Source: Algoriphagus formosus (lineage in GTDB: Bacteria > Bacteroidota > Bacteroidia > Cytophagales > Cyclobacteriaceae). From it: a stretch of 64,000 nt of DNA. Below are positions 53,225-62,825 of the stretch, in pieces (position 1 is the stretch's first letter; every line of letters begins with the position of its first letter). The notes beneath the pieces were generated by a model. That model ran no database searches, was not told the DNA's origin, and saw only the letters and a list, made by a program, of their open reading frames with translations. Where the stretch lies: NCBI RefSeq assembly GCF_002807035.1, contig NZ_NIUC01000003.1, forward strand, positions 1-64,000, given 5' to 3'. Made by a program: the position numbers and the translations under genes.

Positions 53225-53983
53225 ATGCCAAAATTTCATTCTATGGAATCCATCTGTATAATAGTTCCCATTTATAACGAAGAAGAAGCGATTCCGAAAT
53301 TTCCTCAGGAGTTTTCCGAGTATTTTGAATTAACTAAGCTTAATCCCAGCGTTTTATTGGTTGATGATGGCTCAAGGGATAGAAGTTTAGAATTGATTGA
53401 AAAGCTCTGTTTGGAGGATTCCCGTTTTCATTTTTTATCCCTTGAAAAAAATAGCGGGTTGAGTTCGGCAATCAAAGCTGGATTTGATTGTGCAAGAACA
53501 GATTGGGTCGGTTACATTGATGCAGACCTTCAGACAAAACCAAAAGACTTGTTGAAATTTGAGTCATATTTAAATGAGTTCGACTTGGTTTTAGGAGATC
53601 GCTCAGCAAGCAGGAAGGATTCTCTAGTAAAAAAGCTTTCTTCCAAAGTGGCAAATAGTTTTCGTGATTTTATGCTTCACGATGGTGTCAATGATTCCGG
53701 ATGCCCACTAAAAATTCTAAGAAGGGATGTGGCTATTTCTTTACCTTTTTTTAAAGGAATGCATCGCTTTATCCCCGCTTTGGTATTGATGAAAGGTGGT
53801 AAAATCAAGCAGGTACCGGTTACCCATTTCCCTAGAGTGACTGGCAAAAGTAAATTTAATCTTTGGAATAGGCTGCTCACACCGCTTCAGGATACTTTTG
53901 CGGTTTGGTGGATGGCAAAGCGAAAGATATCCTATAAAATCGCTTCCTCGGATCTTTATGAACGAGAAGACCAACAATCATGA
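53225..53983 (+). CDS. Family 2 glycosyltransferase (DPM1/ArnC-like)
   Basis: A 252-residue GT-A glycosyltransferase from ATG 53225; ATG 53243 (starting MESICIIVPIYNEE) is also plausible. Motifs: IVPIYNEEEA, VLLVDDGSRDRS (nucleotide-binding Asp), LSSAIKAGFDCA, YIDADLQTKP (metal-binding D-x-D) and GDRSASRKDS. It lacks the C-terminal membrane spans of ArnC and resembles dolichyl-phosphate mannose synthase type 1. It should charge undecaprenyl phosphate with a sugar. The next gene (overlap ATGA) encodes the ArnT-like transferase that would use this donor. Confidence 0.88.
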   Translation: MPKFHSMESICIIVPIYNEEEAIPKFPQEFSEYFELTKLNPSVLLVDDGSRDRSLELIEKLCLEDSRFHFLSLEKNSGLSSAIKAGFDCARTDWVGYIDADLQTKPKDLLKFESYLNEFDLVLGDRSASRKDSLVKKLSSKVANSFRDFMLHDGVNDSGCPLKILRRDVAISLPFFKGMHRFIPALVLMKGGKIKQVPVTHFPRVTGKSKFNLWNRLLTPLQDTFAVWWMAKRKISYKIASSDLYEREDQQS

Positions 53984-56244
53984 AAGATTCACTGCTATTG
54001 GGTTTGGGCTTTTTGGCTCAAGGGTTATTTTCTGCTAGGTTTTTAATCCAACTGGTCAAATCTGAAAAAGGAGGGGAGGTACTCTCGCCAGTGATTTTTT
54101 GGCAGCTGAGTTTAATTGCTTCCCTTTTTTTGATGACTTATGGGGCTTTTAGACATGATCTAGTGATCGTCGGGGGCCAATTAATCGGCTACTTCGTATA
54201 TATCCGCAACCTTCAACTTCAGGGGGAATGGAGAAAAATCCCAAAAGTAATCCAACTGTTATTTTACGGGTTGCCCATTCTTTTTGTCTTCTATTTTGCC
54301 TTTTTTAGGCCTTCTGAGTTTTTCCTTACACTCAATAATCCTGATATAGATTTTTTCTTATTGACTTGGGGAAGTATTGGCCAGCTTATCTTTACCTCTC
54401 GGTTTCTGGTCCAATGGTATTTTTCTGAAAAGCATGAGAAATCTTATTTCCCTTTGAGTTTTTGGTACATTAGTATGCTTGGCGCCATATTGATTATTAT
54501 TTATGCCATTATTAGAAAGGATGCGGTTTTATTTATCGGCCAGGCCTTTGGGATGATTGTTTACCTGAGAAATGTGATGATCCATTTCGGATTTCAGAAT
54601 AAGAGGAATCTCAATTTTCTAGAGAAAGTTAAGACCTACCGGATGGGACTTTTTTTAGGGGTGACGGCCTTTTTTTTATTCTTCAATTTGAACTCTTGGT
54701 CGGTAACGGAGTCCAGTGAGGCTCGCTATGCCCAAATCAGTAAAGAAATGCTTCAAAACGGAGATTGGATGCATCCTCAATTGATGGGTATTTATCACTA
54801 TCACAAGCCTCCTATGACTTATTGGATCACAGCACTTTCTTATAAGATTTTTGGAGTTAATCCTTTTGCTGCCCGTTTTTTTCTTCAAATCGCAATTTTA
54901 ATTCAACTTTTTTTGATCTATCGGATTGGGATTTTACTCTGGAAAGACAAAAGCAAATCCTTTAAAGCCGCCTTGCTGTATGCTTCCTTCCCCGTAGTAA
55001 TTATTGGTGGAAGGGCATTGACAACGGACGCGTATTTAGCGACTTTCATTTTAGCAGCCTTGTTTTTTTGGTTTCGATACCTTCAAAAAAAAGAAAATTG
55101 GGATTTAATCTTGATGTATCTGTTTTTGGGGCTTGGATTCCTGACCAAAGGCCCTGTGGTATTGATTGTTCCAGTTGTCCTGTGGGTTCATCAGAAGATT
55201 TTCTACTCTCCAAAAATAAAATTCAACCTTCCTAGCCTATTGGGGTTGAGCTTGTTTTTGATTATTGGCATATCCTGGTTTGCGATGCTATGGGTTGAGG
55301 ATGCTCGGTTCTTAGACTATTTTGTTTTTAAGCATACCATTGAGCGATTTGCGACCAATACCTTTAGCAGGAGCCAACCTTTTTGGTTTTATATTGTGAT
55401 TTTGCTGCTCTTGGCATTTCCTTGGTTCATTATTATGTTGGCTAAGACAAAGTCGGTTTTTCAAAAAAAACAGGTCATATTTTCGCGGTTTTGGGTATGG
55501 GTATTTATACCGCTTTTGTTCTTTTCACTCAGTCAGTCCAAACTAGTATTGTATATCCTGCCACTCTTTGGAGGCTTGGCATTTGGTGCCGTGCAAGTTT
55601 GGGAAGGGTTGAGTGATCGTACGCAAAAAATATGGGAAAATGCACAGACAGTTTTCCAAATCCTTATTGTGATAGCCTTGTTTATTTCCCCGCTTTTCGT
55701 GGACGAACTTCATTTAAGCGCAAAAGTATATTTTTTGGGAGTGATTCTGTTGTCACTACTTCTTGGGTTGTTTTTATCAGGAATTAAAACTTCTGACAAA
55801 GCATTTCTCAGTGCATGGATCTTTACTATGATGTTGACAGCGATGTCAGCATATTTATTTAGCAACAATCCAGGAATGGTCAATGATACACGAAGAGTTG
55901 TAGATTGGATTGAAGAGCATTCTCCGGCTTCTGATCAAATTGTAATCTTCGATAAAAGACTGCCTTCCATTCCTTTTAAAACAGAAAGATCTGTAATTTC
56001 AATTTATGCGGGGGATGAAAGCTTGAACAGGGAAACCCAATTCCAAGAAAATGACGATTGGAAAAAGTCTTTGATCAACTTGAAAGATCAGCCTGAATGG
56101 ATTCAAAAAGGCGACAATCAAAAGGGAATCTGGATAGCTAAACTCAATAAGAAAATGCCAGAACTTCCAGTAAACTTGGATTGGAGGACTCTTCAGGAGG
56201 TGGATGGTTGGAAAATTTTGCAAATAGTTGAAGTAAAACCATGA
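53980..56244 (+). CDS. Fusion of two LABN domains with an ArnT-like glycosyltransferase
   Basis: A 754-residue polytopic membrane protein. Two repeats of the lipid-A-disaccharide-synthase N-terminal (LABN) membrane domain occupy about 3-80 and 123-205: FLAQGLFSARFLIQLVKSEK and SIGQLIFTSRFLVQWYFSEK, each with an I-GQ-x-G-YxRN motif. From about 215 a GT-C glycosyltransferase of the ArnT/PMT type follows (VTESSEARYAQISKEML, YHYHKPPMTYW, TTDAYLA, FLTKGPV). ArnT moves a sugar from undecaprenyl phosphate to lipid A on the periplasmic side. LABN modules occur alone beside ArnC-like genes in other bacteria. It overlaps both neighbours by 4 bp. Confidence 0.88.
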   Translation: MKDSLLLGLGFLAQGLFSARFLIQLVKSEKGGEVLSPVIFWQLSLIASLFLMTYGAFRHDLVIVGGQLIGYFVYIRNLQLQGEWRKIPKVIQLLFYGLPILFVFYFAFFRPSEFFLTLNNPDIDFFLLTWGSIGQLIFTSRFLVQWYFSEKHEKSYFPLSFWYISMLGAILIIIYAIIRKDAVLFIGQAFGMIVYLRNVMIHFGFQNKRNLNFLEKVKTYRMGLFLGVTAFFLFFNLNSWSVTESSEARYAQISKEMLQNGDWMHPQLMGIYHYHKPPMTYWITALSYKIFGVNPFAARFFLQIAILIQLFLIYRIGILLWKDKSKSFKAALLYASFPVVIIGGRALTTDAYLATFILAALFFWFRYLQKKENWDLILMYLFLGLGFLTKGPVVLIVPVVLWVHQKIFYSPKIKFNLPSLLGLSLFLIIGISWFAMLWVEDARFLDYFVFKHTIERFATNTFSRSQPFWFYIVILLLLAFPWFIIMLAKTKSVFQKKQVIFSRFWVWVFIPLLFFSLSQSKLVLYILPLFGGLAFGAVQVWEGLSDRTQKIWENAQTVFQILIVIALFISPLFVDELHLSAKVYFLGVILLSLLLGLFLSGIKTSDKAFLSAWIFTMMLTAMSAYLFSNNPGMVNDTRRVVDWIEEHSPASDQIVIFDKRLPSIPFKTERSVISIYAGDESLNRETQFQENDDWKKSLINLKDQPEWIQKGDNQKGIWIAKLNKKMPELPVNLDWRTLQEVDGWKILQIVEVKP

Positions 56245-56906
56245 GAATTCTCATTGTAGAAGACGAGCCGGGTATATCTAATTTTCTTAAGCAGGGGCTT
56301 GAGGAGGAAAACTTTGCTGTAGACATTTCTGATAATGGAAGAGATGGTCTGAATCTAGCCCTTACTGGGGAATATGATCTACTATTGCTCGACTGGATGG
56401 TTCCGGGAATCAGCGGAATAGAGTTGACTAGGCAGTTTCGAAAGGAATTTAGTTCTACGCCAATTATTTTCCTCACAGCCAAGGATACGGTGGATGAGAC
56501 CGTTTTTGGCTTGCAGGCAGGTGCGAATGATTACATCAAAAAGCCATTTCACTTTCAGGAGCTGCTGGAAAGAATTAGAGTACAGCTAAGAAAAGTAAAT
56601 CAGGAGCCTGAGGTTTTGACTTTGGGGCCTTTTCGGTTAGAACCATTGAGTTTTAAGCTTTTCAAAGAAGAAAAAGAAATTGCCTTGACTCAGAAAGAGT
56701 TTGCTTTATTGGAGTTTTTGATTCGAAATAAAAATACGGTCTGTAGGCGAACCCGAATCATCGAGTCCGTTTGGGATATCCATTTTGAATATAATACCGG
56801 TGTGATCGATGTCTTTATCAATTCACTTCGAAAAAAACTGGGCATCACGAAGGATGAGGACTACATTCAGACGATACGGGGGGTGGGTTACATGGCAAAG
56901 GAATAA
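56241..56906 (+). CDS. OmpR-family response regulator
   Basis: A 221-residue two-domain regulator. The receiver (1-118) has EDE acidic residues, D51 (LLLLDWMVPG), T79 and K101 (YIKKPFHF). The DNA-binding winged helix (125-220) shows LTQKEFALLEFLIRNKNTVCRR, VWDIHFEYNTGVIDVFINSLRKKL and TIRGVGYMAKE. It resembles CusR/PmrA-type regulators. It is translationally coupled to the ArnT-like gene (ATGA). It is a natural candidate to bind the direct repeats at 53168 and 58420. Its kinase follows after an unusually long 139-bp gap. Confidence 0.93.
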   Translation: MRILIVEDEPGISNFLKQGLEEENFAVDISDNGRDGLNLALTGEYDLLLLDWMVPGISGIELTRQFRKEFSSTPIIFLTAKDTVDETVFGLQAGANDYIKKPFHFQELLERIRVQLRKVNQEPEVLTLGPFRLEPLSFKLFKEEKEIALTQKEFALLEFLIRNKNTVCRRTRIIESVWDIHFEYNTGVIDVFINSLRKKLGITKDEDYIQTIRGVGYMAKE

Positions 56907-57045
56907 ATCAATGAAACCGAGCTCGCCTGAAGTAGACTGGCATGACTTAGCAGAGACACACTAGGGTGACTATGAAACAATCGAGATTCCATCCTGACTT
57001 TCGGTGCGGGACAGGTTCTGACCATTAAAAATCAACAATAGACAG

Positions 57046-58416
57046 ATGAATGTCTCTTATAAAAAGCAGTTATCACGAAGGCTTACACTTTTAGTGGCGG
57101 GTATTTTTTTGTTGGTTTTTGGGGTGATCTATGGGGTGGTCTACGTCACAGTAGTTTCAAGCATAGATCGTGAGCTACGGCTAGAGACGGATGAGCATAA
57201 GGATCAGATTTTCATCGTGAACGGTGAGATTCGCTTTCTTCACAAAAATGAATGGAGCGAAATGGAGCATAGTCAGATTCAGCTGAATCCGATTTTTATT
57301 GAGATTGTAGATCCGGAGGGGAAAAGTATGGATCGATCTCCTAACCTGAGGGATAATCATCTTGAGTTTTTTCCCGACCGAGCTAATTCGGGGCAGGCTT
57401 GGACTCTTAAAGCAGGCTCTCGCTATCTGCGTCAGATGCAAATCCCACTACGGAATGCAGGGAAAATGGAAGGCTTTCTTTTGGTAGCTCAATCCTTTGA
57501 TGATGCCCAAGCCCTTTTTACCAAGTTGAGGTGGATTCTTTTAATTCTTTTCCCGATTGTACTGATGATTGTGTATTGGATGATGCGCGATCAGGCAAAT
57601 CGGACTGTCCGGCCTATTCAGCAGCTTATTCGCAAAGCCAATCAGGTAACTCAAAGTAATTTGAGTGAACGAATTCAGTCCCCTGGCAATCAAGAGGAAA
57701 TCACCCAGCTCACGCATGCTATCAATGATCTTTTGGGCCGATTGGAAAAAGCCATAAAACGAGAGCAGCAATTCACCTCAGATGCTTCTCATGAGTTAAG
57801 AACGCCCCTATCGGTGCTCCGAGGTACCTTGGAGGTGATGATCCGCAAGCCACGCACTCCTGAAGAATATGAGCAAAAAATCGAATTAGCTCTTCAAAGT
57901 ATCGATCGGATGACAGGAACAATCGAGCAATTATTGGCTCTTGCACGAGTCGAAAGCGGGCAATCCATTGTGCTGGAAGAGCTTGATTTGCTATCTTTTT
58001 CAGAAGAAGTAATAAGTAGAAAATCAGTGGCAACACGGAAGAAGATTGAATTTGTTTCTCAGCTTGGGCATCCGGTATTTGTTTTGACAAATGAGAAATC
58101 ACTACAGATAATTTTAGACAACTTACTGGACAATGCTTTCAAATACGCTGGAGATACAGCTCCTCTTTTCTTGGAAGTTGGCAAAAATGATAAAGAGGTC
58201 TATTTGAAAGTTTCAGACCATGGAGTCGGAATTTCTTCTGAAGACTTGCCGTATATTTTTGACCCATTTTTTAGAGCAAAATCCAGTCATGGATCAAAAA
58301 AAACAGGAGCCGGGTTGGGGCTAGCCATCGTCAAAAAACTTTGTGATGAGTTGAAAATCCGACTTTCCGTAGAAAGCCAAGCTGGGAAAGGGACCACATT
58401 TAAGCTTTCTTGGTAA
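57046..58416 (+). CDS. Sensor histidine kinase
   Basis: A 456-residue kinase with two membrane spans (about 13-37 and 163-180) that enclose a periplasmic sensor domain of about 120 residues. A HAMP linker (VRPIQQLIRKANQVTQSNLSERI) is followed by HisKA with SDASHELRTPLSVL (His about 249), and HATPase with NLLDNAFKYAGD, DHGVGISSEDLPYIFDPFFRA and GAGLGLAIVKKL. It belongs to the CusS/PmrB/BaeS-like group. It sits between its regulator and the efflux operon; its stop codon is 4 bp before the direct repeat at 58420. Confidence 0.93.
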   Translation: MNVSYKKQLSRRLTLLVAGIFLLVFGVIYGVVYVTVVSSIDRELRLETDEHKDQIFIVNGEIRFLHKNEWSEMEHSQIQLNPIFIEIVDPEGKSMDRSPNLRDNHLEFFPDRANSGQAWTLKAGSRYLRQMQIPLRNAGKMEGFLLVAQSFDDAQALFTKLRWILLILFPIVLMIVYWMMRDQANRTVRPIQQLIRKANQVTQSNLSERIQSPGNQEEITQLTHAINDLLGRLEKAIKREQQFTSDASHELRTPLSVLRGTLEVMIRKPRTPEEYEQKIELALQSIDRMTGTIEQLLALARVESGQSIVLEELDLLSFSEEVISRKSVATRKKIEFVSQLGHPVFVLTNEKSLQIILDNLLDNAFKYAGDTAPLFLEVGKNDKEVYLKVSDHGVGISSEDLPYIFDPFFRAKSSHGSKKTGAGLGLAIVKKLCDELKIRLSVESQAGKGTTFKLSW

Positions 58417-58419
58417 AAT

Positions 58420-58436
58420 CTTAAGGGAATCTTAAG
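58420..58436 (+). promoter_or_regulatory. PmrA-box-like direct repeat before the efflux operon
   Basis: CTTAAG-GGAAT-CTTAAG: hexamers 11 bp apart, same layout and similar spacer as at 53168-53184. It lies between the kinase stop and the cusA-like start, 63 bp before ATG 58500. TTATTTTG at 58469-58476 is a possible -7 element. Confidence 0.6.
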
Positions 58437-58499
58437 GAAACACTAAAAGCCACCTAAGACTTCTGTGGTTATTTTGTGTCAAAAGATACCCCATACACT

Positions 58500-61400
58500 A
58501 TGCTTGATGCGATTATTCGATGGAGTTTAGCCAATAAATTACTGATCGGAATTTTTATTATTATCTGGATTGGATTTGGAATCTATTCCCTTACGAATAT
58601 TCCCATTGGAGCTGTTCCCGATGTTACGAATAATCAAGTCCAAGTAATCACTACTTCCCGAAATTTAGCCACTGAAGATGTAGAGAAATATCTTACTTAC
58701 CCTGTCGAATTGGAAATGGCCAATCTACCAGGGGTAAAAGAGATTCGATCTGTATCCAAGTTTGGTCTGTCAGTTGTCACAATTGTATTTGAGGATGATT
58801 TGGGGACATACCTACCCCGACAGCTTATCGCAGAACGCCTCAAAATTGCTGAAGAAAATATCCCCGCAGGTTTTGGTAGTCCAACTATGGGACCTATCTC
58901 TACAGGTCTGGGAGAAATCTATCAATATATCATCGATGTAAAACCTGGGTATGAAAGCAAGTATTCGATTACGGATTTGAGAACGATCCAAGATTGGGTG
59001 GTCAAACGTCAGTTAGCAGGGATCGACGGTGTCATTGAAGTCAATACTTGGGGAGGTTTCTTGAAGCAATATGAGGTAGCGATTAATCCTGAGCGCCTTA
59101 GAGCGATGGACATAAGCATAACTGAGGTATTCACTGCCCTTGAAAAAAACAACTCCGTAGCAGGTGGAGGATATATCGAGAAAAACAACCAAAGCTTCTT
59201 CATCCGCGGTGAAGGATTAACAGGCTCACTGGAGGATATCGGCCAAATCGTCGTGACCACTCGATCAGGATCTCCCATATTCATTAGGGATATTGCCTCT
59301 GTAGGGTTCGGTGCTGCCAATCGATTTGGTGCAATTACTGCCAACGGAGAAGGGGAAAAGGTTCTGGGGCAGATCATGATGCTAAAAGGAGCTGACTCTA
59401 AGCGAACCATAGACCTGGTACGTGAGCGAATTGCTCAGATAGAAAGTTCTTTGCCTGAGGGCATTTATATCAATGGATTTTTGGATAGATCTGAGCTCAT
59501 TGGGCGGACTACTTTTACAATAAGCGAAAACCTCATTTTAGGTTGTTTGATAGTCATCTTTGTCGTTGTCCTTCTTTTGGGGAATATTCGGTCGGGCTTG
59601 GTCGTGGCTTCCGTCATTCCACTTAGTTTGCTTTTCGCGCTTTCCCTCATGTATATTTTTGGGGTTGATGCCAATTTGATGAGCTTAGGAGCGATTGATT
59701 TTGGGATAATTATCGATGGGGCAGTGATCATCGTCGAATACATTGCCTATCAATTTACCAAGTCTTCCGATGAGCTTTTAGGGTTAAATAAAGTACAGCG
59801 AACAGAGAAGAGGGATGATATTTCATTTAAAGGGGCTTCCAAAATGATGCATTCTGCCATTTTTGGGCAGATAATTATCATTATAGTATTTATTCCGATT
59901 TTGTCTCTTTCAGGAGTAGAAGGGAAAATGTTCCGACCGATGGCAGAGGTATTTAGCTTTGCACTGGTAGGGGCTATGATATTGGGTTTGACATACGTTC
60001 CCGTTGCTTCCTCCTTATTCTTGAAGGCTGATAAGCAGGGGCCAAAAAATATATCTGTTCGATTAATTAAAGCAATCAATAAAGCCTATGAACCCTCCCT
60101 TCGCTGGGCCCTGAATCACACAAAGGTAGTTTTGGTTGCTGCAGGAGGTATTTTGATTTCGGCTGTTTTGATTTTTTCCTCCATGGGATCAGAGTTTGTT
60201 CCCACCTTGGATGAGGGTGACTTTGTGATACAACCGGTACTAAAAACAGGGACTTCGCTTAGTAGCACGGTAGAAACGATTACCAGCATTGAAAATATTT
60301 TGTTGGACTTTCCTGAGGTCAAGCAGGTGGTGACACGAATTGGTGCTGCAGAGATTCCAACTGATCCCATGTCTATGGAAGAAAGTGATGTGATAGTGAC
60401 TTTGCATCCGCCTAGTGAGTGGACCACAGTGGATACAAAAGATGAACTAGCCGATAAATTCAAAGAAGCTCTGGAGATTATTCCTGGACTTGATTATGAG
60501 TTTACTCAACCGATAGAGATGCGCTTCAATGAGTTAATTACCGGAGTCCGGGCTGATTTGGCAATTAAGGTCTTTGGGGAAGATTTAGACGAGCTATTGC
60601 GCTTAGGAGAGGAGATTGAGAGTGCGATCCAAAATGTCGACGGTGCAGCTGATATCATCATGGAAAAAGTAGACGGTTTGCCACAGATGAAAATAGAATA
60701 TGATCGCTCTAAAATTGCCAAATATGGACTCAATATTTCTGACTTGAATTCCCTCGTGACAATGGGTTTTGCCGGGGAAGTGGCAGGGACTGTTTTCGAA
60801 GGGGAGAAGCAGTTTGATTTAGTAGTTCGATTTGATGAAAATCATCGAAAGAACCTTCAAAGTCTAGAAAATACAACCGTGAAATTGGATGACGGAAGCT
60901 CGATACCCTTTTCGGAATTAGCTGATATTTCCTACACGAAAGGTCCAGCTAAAATATCACGAGATAATACTCAAAGGAGAGTGGTAGTCAGCGTGAATGT
61001 CCGTAACCGAGATTTACAATCTGTAGTAGATGACATTCAACAAATCATCAATCAAAAAATCAATCTCCCTGAAGGATATCGAGTAGATTATGGGGGACAG
61101 TTTGAAAATCTTCAGCAAGCTAGGTCAAGGCTTTTAATTGCTGTTCCGGTCGCTCTGATTTTGATTTTTATCCTGCTGTATTTTGCCTTTTCTTCCGCTA
61201 AAGATGCCTTAATGATTTACTCTGCCATCCCGCTTTCAGCAATAGGAGGAGTATTCCTGCTTTGGTTCCGGGATATGCCATTTAGTATTTCCGCAGGGGT
61301 AGGTTTTATTGCCCTCTTTGGTATAGCGGTCTTGAATGGGATCGTGTTGATAGAGCACTTCAAATCATTGGAGACCAAATTCACATCAATAAAAGACTTG

Positions 61401-62825
61401 GTTGTTTTTGGAGCTAAAGAAAGACTCCGTCCCGTCCTCTTGACTGCTTCAGCTGCGGCTCTAGGGTTTTTACCGATGGCTATTTCATCATCTGCCGGTG
61501 CAGAGGTTCAGAGACCATTGGCCACAGTGGTAGTAGGAGGCTTGGTTTCAGCGACAGTATTAACTTTAATCGTATTACCAGTCTTATATACGCTATTCCA
61601 TGAAAAGCAATTGGCACTCAAATGGTCATCTAAGCCTTTGGTTATGCTTTTCATTTTGATGTCATGGGCTGTAAATCCTTCTTTTGGCCAAGAGCAGGAA
61701 AAACTAGGTTTGGAGGAGGCACTTTCCATAGCCATTTCTCAAAATATAGACCTTCAGGCATCTAGGAAAATGCTAGAGCGATCTGAGTCTCAGGTTGGGA
61801 CAGGTTGGAATATCGGAAAGACCCAAGTTTCTTATGGTTGGGATGAAAATGATATTGCCGAAAACGGAATCTACAACCGTGTGTGGCGAGTGCAGCAGCA
61901 GCTGGAGTTTCCATCAGTCTATGCAGCAAGGACAGCAGTCTTGAAAGCCGAAATGGAGCGAAGTCAGTCTGAATACCTTTTGCGTGAAAGACAAGTCAAA
62001 AAGGAGGTTTCGGCAGCCTACCTCAAATCATTTTATGCCCGAGAACGAATCTATAATTTGGTTTATCTGGACAGTATTTATGGGCAGTTTGCGAAAGCCT
62101 CGGCACGTCGTTTTGAGTTGGGAGAGAGTAATCTGCTGGAGAAGCTTACCGCAGAAAGCAAGGAACAGGAACTTTCGATACGACTGAATGCAGCCCGTCG
62201 GGATTATGAATCCTCACTGATTGAATTGAGGAGATTACTTTTCGTGGACGATAGCCTAGTTCTCGCCGACGAAGAGCCTTTATTGAGTTTGCAACAAAAT
62301 GACGAAATAACTCATCCCCTGACTATGATGCTGGAAGCTGAAATCCGAAAGGCTGATTTTCAGGTCAAGGAGGCGAGAAGGAGTTTTTTGCCTGACCTGA
62401 GTCTGGAAGTTTTCAATGGGAGTAATCCCGGGATCAATGCCCAGAATTACCCTGGATTTCAAGCGGGCGTTTCTATTCCCCTGTTTTTTGGATCAAATAA
62501 ATCCAAATTGAATGCGGCTTCATTCTTCCAGGAGGAAATTCAACTCCAATCACAGGCGGTGACTCAATCATTAAATGCACGAAGTGAGCAGCTGAAAAAT
62601 GAAATATCCAAAAACCGCTCGACTTTAGATTATTATGAGGAGGAGGGGCTAAGCCTTGCCGAGCAATTGGAAACACAGGCTACCCGATCTTTCCAGGAGG
62701 GTGAAATAGACTTCCTGCAGCTGGTACAGCTCCTCGAAAATTCCCGAAATATCCGACTTCAATACTTACAAAGTAAGCTGGACTATCAGCTTGCTAAGCT
62801 CGAACTCATTTACTTGACGATCTGA
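58500..62825 (+). CDS. cusA: CusA/CzcA-type RND pump fused to a TolC-like outer membrane channel
   Basis: A 1441-residue fusion from ATG 58500 (GTG 58476 is possible). Residues about 1-1035 are a heavy-metal RND pump: LDAIIRWSLANKLLIG, VPDVTNNQVQVIT, the proton-relay segment IDFGIIIDGAVIIVEY, GSEFVPTLDEGDF and ITGVRADLAIKVFGED. A hydrophobic stretch at about 1045-1065 ends in FGQEQ and looks like an internal signal peptide. The remainder (to 1441) is an outer membrane efflux protein with two long coiled coils (LGLEEALSIAISQNIDLQASRKML, GVSIPLFFGS, FLQLVQLLENSRNIRLQYL). Substrate is probably Cu/Ag or Zn/Co/Cd; sequence by eye does not decide. Confidence 0.92.
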   Translation: MLDAIIRWSLANKLLIGIFIIIWIGFGIYSLTNIPIGAVPDVTNNQVQVITTSRNLATEDVEKYLTYPVELEMANLPGVKEIRSVSKFGLSVVTIVFEDDLGTYLPRQLIAERLKIAEENIPAGFGSPTMGPISTGLGEIYQYIIDVKPGYESKYSITDLRTIQDWVVKRQLAGIDGVIEVNTWGGFLKQYEVAINPERLRAMDISITEVFTALEKNNSVAGGGYIEKNNQSFFIRGEGLTGSLEDIGQIVVTTRSGSPIFIRDIASVGFGAANRFGAITANGEGEKVLGQIMMLKGADSKRTIDLVRERIAQIESSLPEGIYINGFLDRSELIGRTTFTISENLILGCLIVIFVVVLLLGNIRSGLVVASVIPLSLLFALSLMYIFGVDANLMSLGAIDFGIIIDGAVIIVEYIAYQFTKSSDELLGLNKVQRTEKRDDISFKGASKMMHSAIFGQIIIIIVFIPILSLSGVEGKMFRPMAEVFSFALVGAMILGLTYVPVASSLFLKADKQGPKNISVRLIKAINKAYEPSLRWALNHTKVVLVAAGGILISAVLIFSSMGSEFVPTLDEGDFVIQPVLKTGTSLSSTVETITSIENILLDFPEVKQVVTRIGAAEIPTDPMSMEESDVIVTLHPPSEWTTVDTKDELADKFKEALEIIPGLDYEFTQPIEMRFNELITGVRADLAIKVFGEDLDELLRLGEEIESAIQNVDGAADIIMEKVDGLPQMKIEYDRSKIAKYGLNISDLNSLVTMGFAGEVAGTVFEGEKQFDLVVRFDENHRKNLQSLENTTVKLDDGSSIPFSELADISYTKGPAKISRDNTQRRVVVSVNVRNRDLQSVVDDIQQIINQKINLPEGYRVDYGGQFENLQQARSRLLIAVPVALILIFILLYFAFSSAKDALMIYSAIPLSAIGGVFLLWFRDMPFSISAGVGFIALFGIAVLNGIVLIEHFKSLETKFTSIKDLVVFGAKERLRPVLLTASAAALGFLPMAISSSAGAEVQRPLATVVVGGLVSATVLTLIVLPVLYTLFHEKQLALKWSSKPLVMLFILMSWAVNPSFGQEQEKLGLEEALSIAISQNIDLQASRKMLERSESQVGTGWNIGKTQVSYGWDENDIAENGIYNRVWRVQQQLEFPSVYAARTAVLKAEMERSQSEYLLRERQVKKEVSAAYLKSFYARERIYNLVYLDSIYGQFAKASARRFELGESNLLEKLTAESKEQELSIRLNAARRDYESSLIELRRLLFVDDSLVLADEEPLLSLQQNDEITHPLTMMLEAEIRKADFQVKEARRSFLPDLSLEVFNGSNPGINAQNYPGFQAGVSIPLFFGSNKSKLNAASFFQEEIQLQSQAVTQSLNARSEQLKNEISKNRSTLDYYEEEGLSLAEQLETQATRSFQEGEIDFLQLVQLLENSRNIRLQYLQSKLDYQLAKLELIYLTI

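Noticed and set aside
56907-57045. Small gene or remnant in the 139-bp gap between regulator and kinase
   Set aside because: No start with a sensible frame, no repeat ends and no similarity noticed; the kinase frame is closed by a TGA shortly upstream of its ATG.
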